7,325 nt of DNA, taken from positions 1 to 7,325 of the forward strand of contig CANEVK010000148.1 in assembly GCA_947442115.1 (NCBI GenBank). Reading direction: 5' to 3'. Under the pieces are notes generated by a model, which saw nothing but the letters and a program-made list of their open reading frames with translations, was not told the DNA's origin and did no database searches. The position numbers and the translations under genes are program-made. How positions within the stretch are numbered: position 1 is the first letter of the stretch; the number at the start of each line of letters is the position of its first letter. This document shows positions 5,071 to 7,325 of the stretch, in pieces. The DNA comes from Bacteriovoracaceae bacterium (lineage in GTDB: Bacteria > Bdellovibrionota > Bacteriovoracia > Bacteriovoracales > Bacteriovoracaceae).

Positions 5071-6286
5071 AAAAGACTGTTCCATCTGAATCAAGTTTAA
5101 GGGGAGGGGTGCCATCGGCCCTTAATTCTTTGGCAGCAATTCTTCCGGCCCACCAAGTTCCACCTTCTAAAACTTTTGCCAGGGGAAAGTCAGCTTCCGT
5201 TTTATTAATTTTATTTCTCACTAAATCACCAATCTTATCCAGTAGGACAATAGTGAGGGCCCGCCATTCAATAATGAGATCTGAATCGGGCTTATGGGCC
5301 ATTTTAAGGTGTTCAGGATTTTTGAGGGAAAGTAATTTCTTATCAAGAAGTAGGCCACCATTTCGATACTCTGGAAGACCAGTCATCTTATGGACGTTTT
5401 GAACTTTCACACCGGCCTCTTCAATCGGGCCAATCAAAGAATAAGTCATCCACTGGGAAAGTTTATGGAAAGGAACGAGAGATTTAAAATCATCTTTAGT
5501 CCCTAAAAGAGAATGAGACCAAACATCACCAAGATTAATATCATTCAGAGTCGTGCGTCCCGGCCAGATAGGTCCAAGTCCATCAAGCACGGCCCGTAAG
5601 AGATCAACCGCTTCAACCACATGTCCTTTTGATTTCATAAAATCAAAAATAAATCCTGGACGAGAATTTTTAAAGTGAGCTGAGTTTTTACTGAGCGTTT
5701 CACCTAGGGTTTTTAAAAGTCCAAGGCGCCCGCTAACACCAATGAGAGGATTTTCAGTTGAAACTTGGAAGCCTTTTTCAAGTTTTTCGATAGAGAGAGC
5801 TTTGAGTCCTTCAGCTGTGACTTGCCATGGATTTTTAGGATCATGAGAAAAATCACCGTTTAAAAACATATAAAGAGAAGCTACTGCAAGACCCTCTGAG
5901 CGCGAAAATTTTTGCTGTGAGCTTGCTTCAAAATAACTCCACTTCTCACCGGCCCCTGCATCTAAAAGAACTGATACCACCACAAGGTCCAGTTTAATTC
6001 TGGCCCTTTCCTCAGCATTAACGGTGGATAATTTTTCATCTAAAACTTTGAGGCGATTAATTCCCCCCACATTAAAATGTCCCCAGCGAGAATGAAAAGG
6101 GATATTAAGGTCAGGATAATTTTTATAAATAGTTTCTGTGACAAAATCCACAACTGAATTCATGGATTCTTCATGGAAATTAAAATGCGTTTTCCCTTGG
6201 AGAGTGAGATCAAAAATTTGCTGAGATCTCTCTCTTATGGCAAGCGGAGAAAGAATATAGTTTAGTTCTGCTTGTGATGCGTTCAT
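5069..6286 (-). CDS. urc4: URC4/urg3 family protein (DUF1688), uracil catabolism
   Basis: A 405-residue, soluble-looking protein of the DUF1688 family, whose fungal members (URC4 in Lachancea kluyveri, urg3 in fission yeast) are needed for or co-regulated with uracil use; the biochemical activity is not established to my knowledge. Conserved family blocks are present from end to end: HSRWGHF (65-71), LLDAGAGEKW (107-116), RSEGLAVAS (129-137), NPLIGVSGR (179-187), GPIWPGRT (238-245), LPEYRNGGLL (304-313), IEWRALTIVLLD (339-350), GTWWAGR (376-382) and PPLKLDSDGTVF at the C-terminus. The length is normal and it looks intact. The start at 6286 overlaps the URC1 stop as ATGA and has AGGAG (6292-6296) five bases upstream, inside URC1. 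Invariant Arg, Trp, Asp and Glu residues suggest an enzyme rather than a regulator, but that is inference. The family call is very secure. Confidence 0.93.
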   Translation of the reverse strand: MNASQAELNYILSPLAIRERSQQIFDLTLQGKTHFNFHEESMNSVVDFVTETIYKNYPDLNIPFHSRWGHFNVGGINRLKVLDEKLSTVNAEERARIKLDLVVVSVLLDAGAGEKWSYFEASSQQKFSRSEGLAVASLYMFLNGDFSHDPKNPWQVTAEGLKALSIEKLEKGFQVSTENPLIGVSGRLGLLKTLGETLSKNSAHFKNSRPGFIFDFMKSKGHVVEAVDLLRAVLDGLGPIWPGRTTLNDINLGDVWSHSLLGTKDDFKSLVPFHKLSQWMTYSLIGPIEEAGVKVQNVHKMTGLPEYRNGGLLLDKKLLSLKNPEHLKMAHKPDSDLIIEWRALTIVLLDKIGDLVRNKINKTEADFPLAKVLEGGTWWAGRIAAKELRADGTPPLKLDSDGTVF

Positions 6287-7325
6287 TTCTTCTCCTCAAT
6301 CTCGCGTCCCTTAACCTTAACGAGTTCTTCTTTGGTCTTGGCACCCTCTGGAGCAAAATATCCGGCTGCCTTTTTGGCTTCCATTTCCACTTGAGCATCT
6401 GGTGGAATAAGATCATCAGGGATGGAAATTCTATTGATGACTTCAATACCACTTCCCACAATCGCGTTATATTTCATGTTAGACATCGAGTGGAGATGAT
6501 GAATTTTTTTAATACCAAAAAAGTGTAATGGATCAGGCATGAATTCTTGAAAGCGTGCATCTTCAACTCCTGCGACACATTCGGTGCGCTGGAAATAGGT
6601 GGCCGCAGAGTCTCCACCTTCTTGGCGTTTACGAGCATTATAAACGAGGAACTTTGTCACTTCGCCTAAGGCGCGTCCTTCCTTACGGTAGTAAATAATA
6701 ATCCCGACGCCACCTTTTTGGGCCGTTTCTGCAGCATGCTCAATTCCCCACATAAGGTAAGGTCTGCATGTGCAGATATCTGATCCAAAAACATCCGAGC
6801 CATTACACTCATCATGCACTCGGCAAGCGAGTTCAACATTTGGGTTGGCCAGATCTTGTGGGTTTCCAAAAATATAGGCCGTAGAAGATCCTATTGGGGG
6901 AAGCCAAACTTTTAGGTCTGGTCTGGTAATGAGTTCTGGATACATGCCTCCAGTTTCTTGAAAGAGTGTTCGACGTAAATCTCCCTCTTCAACACCTAAT
7001 CTTTTGGCAATCCCTGGAAGAAACCAAACAGGATCAAGAGCAACTTTGGTGATTTTAATGTCACCATTCTGAAGAATAAGTTTTCCATCAGGCTTAAGGC
7101 GACCTTTTTCAATGGCCTGATGAATCTCAGGAATTTGTAATCTAGCTTGAGTCACAGCAATGGATGGTCGGATGTCATAGCCTTGATCAAAAAGTGGTTT
7201 GAAATTGAGCATGGGATCTAATCCCCAAGGGTCAATTGAAACAATCTTCAGAGGATCAAACCAAGAATCATAGGGCCCAATTTTGACTGGGCTTTCAGTA
7301 TTATTCAGATCTGGTCTGTGGAGAG
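6283..7325 (-). CDS. urc1: URC1/urg1-type GTP cyclohydrolase II homologue (partial, N-terminus off the right edge)
   Basis: A homologue of GTP cyclohydrolase II (RibA) that belongs to the uracil-catabolism branch (URC1; urg1 in fission yeast), thought to act on a uracil nucleotide rather than GTP. The frame stays open from 7212 to 7325; upstream residues such as HRPDLNNTE, KIGPYDSWSDF and KIVSIDPWG match the longer URC1 family. The ATG at 7212 is therefore internal, and the true start lies outside. Counting from that Met, zinc ligands C136, C147 and C149 keep the RibA spacing (C54, C65, C67), preceded by the same RVHxE. YYRKEGRALGEVTK (174-187) matches YHRQEGRNIGLLNK; Y191 fits RibA Tyr105, and D218/R220 fit RibA Asp126/Arg128, so the catalytic site is intact. 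The long N-terminal region and operon partners (URC4, upp, udk) argue against a riboflavin role. Automatic annotation may call it ribA. It overlaps URC4 by four bases (ATGA). Confidence 0.9.
   Translation of the reverse strand, partial: LHRPDLNNTESPVKIGPYDSWFDPLKIVSIDPWGLDPMLNFKPLFDQGYDIRPSIAVTQARLQIPEIHQAIEKGRLKPDGKLILQNGDIKITKVALDPVWFLPGIAKRLGVEEGDLRRTLFQETGGMYPELITRPDLKVWLPPIGSSTAYIFGNPQDLANPNVELACRVHDECNGSDVFGSDICTCRPYLMWGIEHAAETAQKGGVGIIIYYRKEGRALGEVTKFLVYNARKRQEGGDSAATYFQRTECVAGVEDARFQEFMPDPLHFFGIKKIHHLHSMSNMKYNAIVGSGIEVINRISIPDDLIPPDAQVEMEAKKAAGYFAPEGAKTKEELVKVKGREIEEKK

Noticed and set aside
6210..6528. Overlapping open frames on both strands at the URC1/URC4 junction
   Set aside because: Low-complexity or basic translations without family features, entirely inside URC1 and URC4, both of which match known families throughout.
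7210..7212. ATG as the start of the URC1 gene, giving a 309-residue protein
   Set aside because: The frame continues upstream to the window edge with family-typical sequence (HRPDL, GPYDSWSD, VSIDPWG), and no ribosome site precedes this ATG.

Overview
The window is an AT-rich, gene-dense stretch of bacterial chromosome. It has eight recognisable protein genes plus one hypothetical secreted protein, and no RNA gene, insertion sequence, CRISPR array or phage remnant. No gene-free stretch exceeds about 132 bases. The exported papain-like peptidase, the small secreted protein, the strong AGGAG ribosome binding sites and the AT-rich base composition would fit a Gram-negative predator-type lineage such as Bdellovibrionota/Bacteriovoracales. 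That placement is an inference from general character, not from a marker gene.

Left part (1-1640, minus strand): a ceramidase-like integral membrane hydrolase (CREST superfamily) is followed by an MFS transporter of the metabolite:H+ symporter type, which runs off the left edge. The 32-base gap between them carries a perfect 10-bp hairpin that swallows the ceramidase stop codon. A TetR-family regulator (1725-2348, plus) is divergent from this pair across an 84-base spacer, so it is the obvious candidate regulator.

Middle (2345-3799): a small secreted protein of unknown function (minus) converges on tetR with a 4-base overlap. Its rho-independent terminator lies inside the tetR coding sequence. 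A divergent 132-base spacer with promoter-like elements for both directions separates it from an exported papain-like (C1) cysteine peptidase (plus).

Right part (3802-7325, minus strand): a tight four-gene operon reads, in transcription order, URC1 (GTP cyclohydrolase II homologue, 5' end beyond the right edge), URC4/urg3 (DUF1688), upp (uracil phosphoribosyltransferase) and udk (uridine kinase). The junctions are an ATGA overlap, an 8-base gap and a 5-base gap. URC1, URC4 and a uracil phosphoribosyltransferase are the signature of the URC uracil-catabolism route known genetically from yeast (Lachancea kluyveri) and matched by the urg1/urg3/urg2 genes of fission yeast. Upp and Udk both make UMP, from uracil and uridine respectively. 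The operon therefore looks designed to funnel both into the URC enzymes and recover nitrogen or carbon from pyrimidines. This is the most interesting system in the window.
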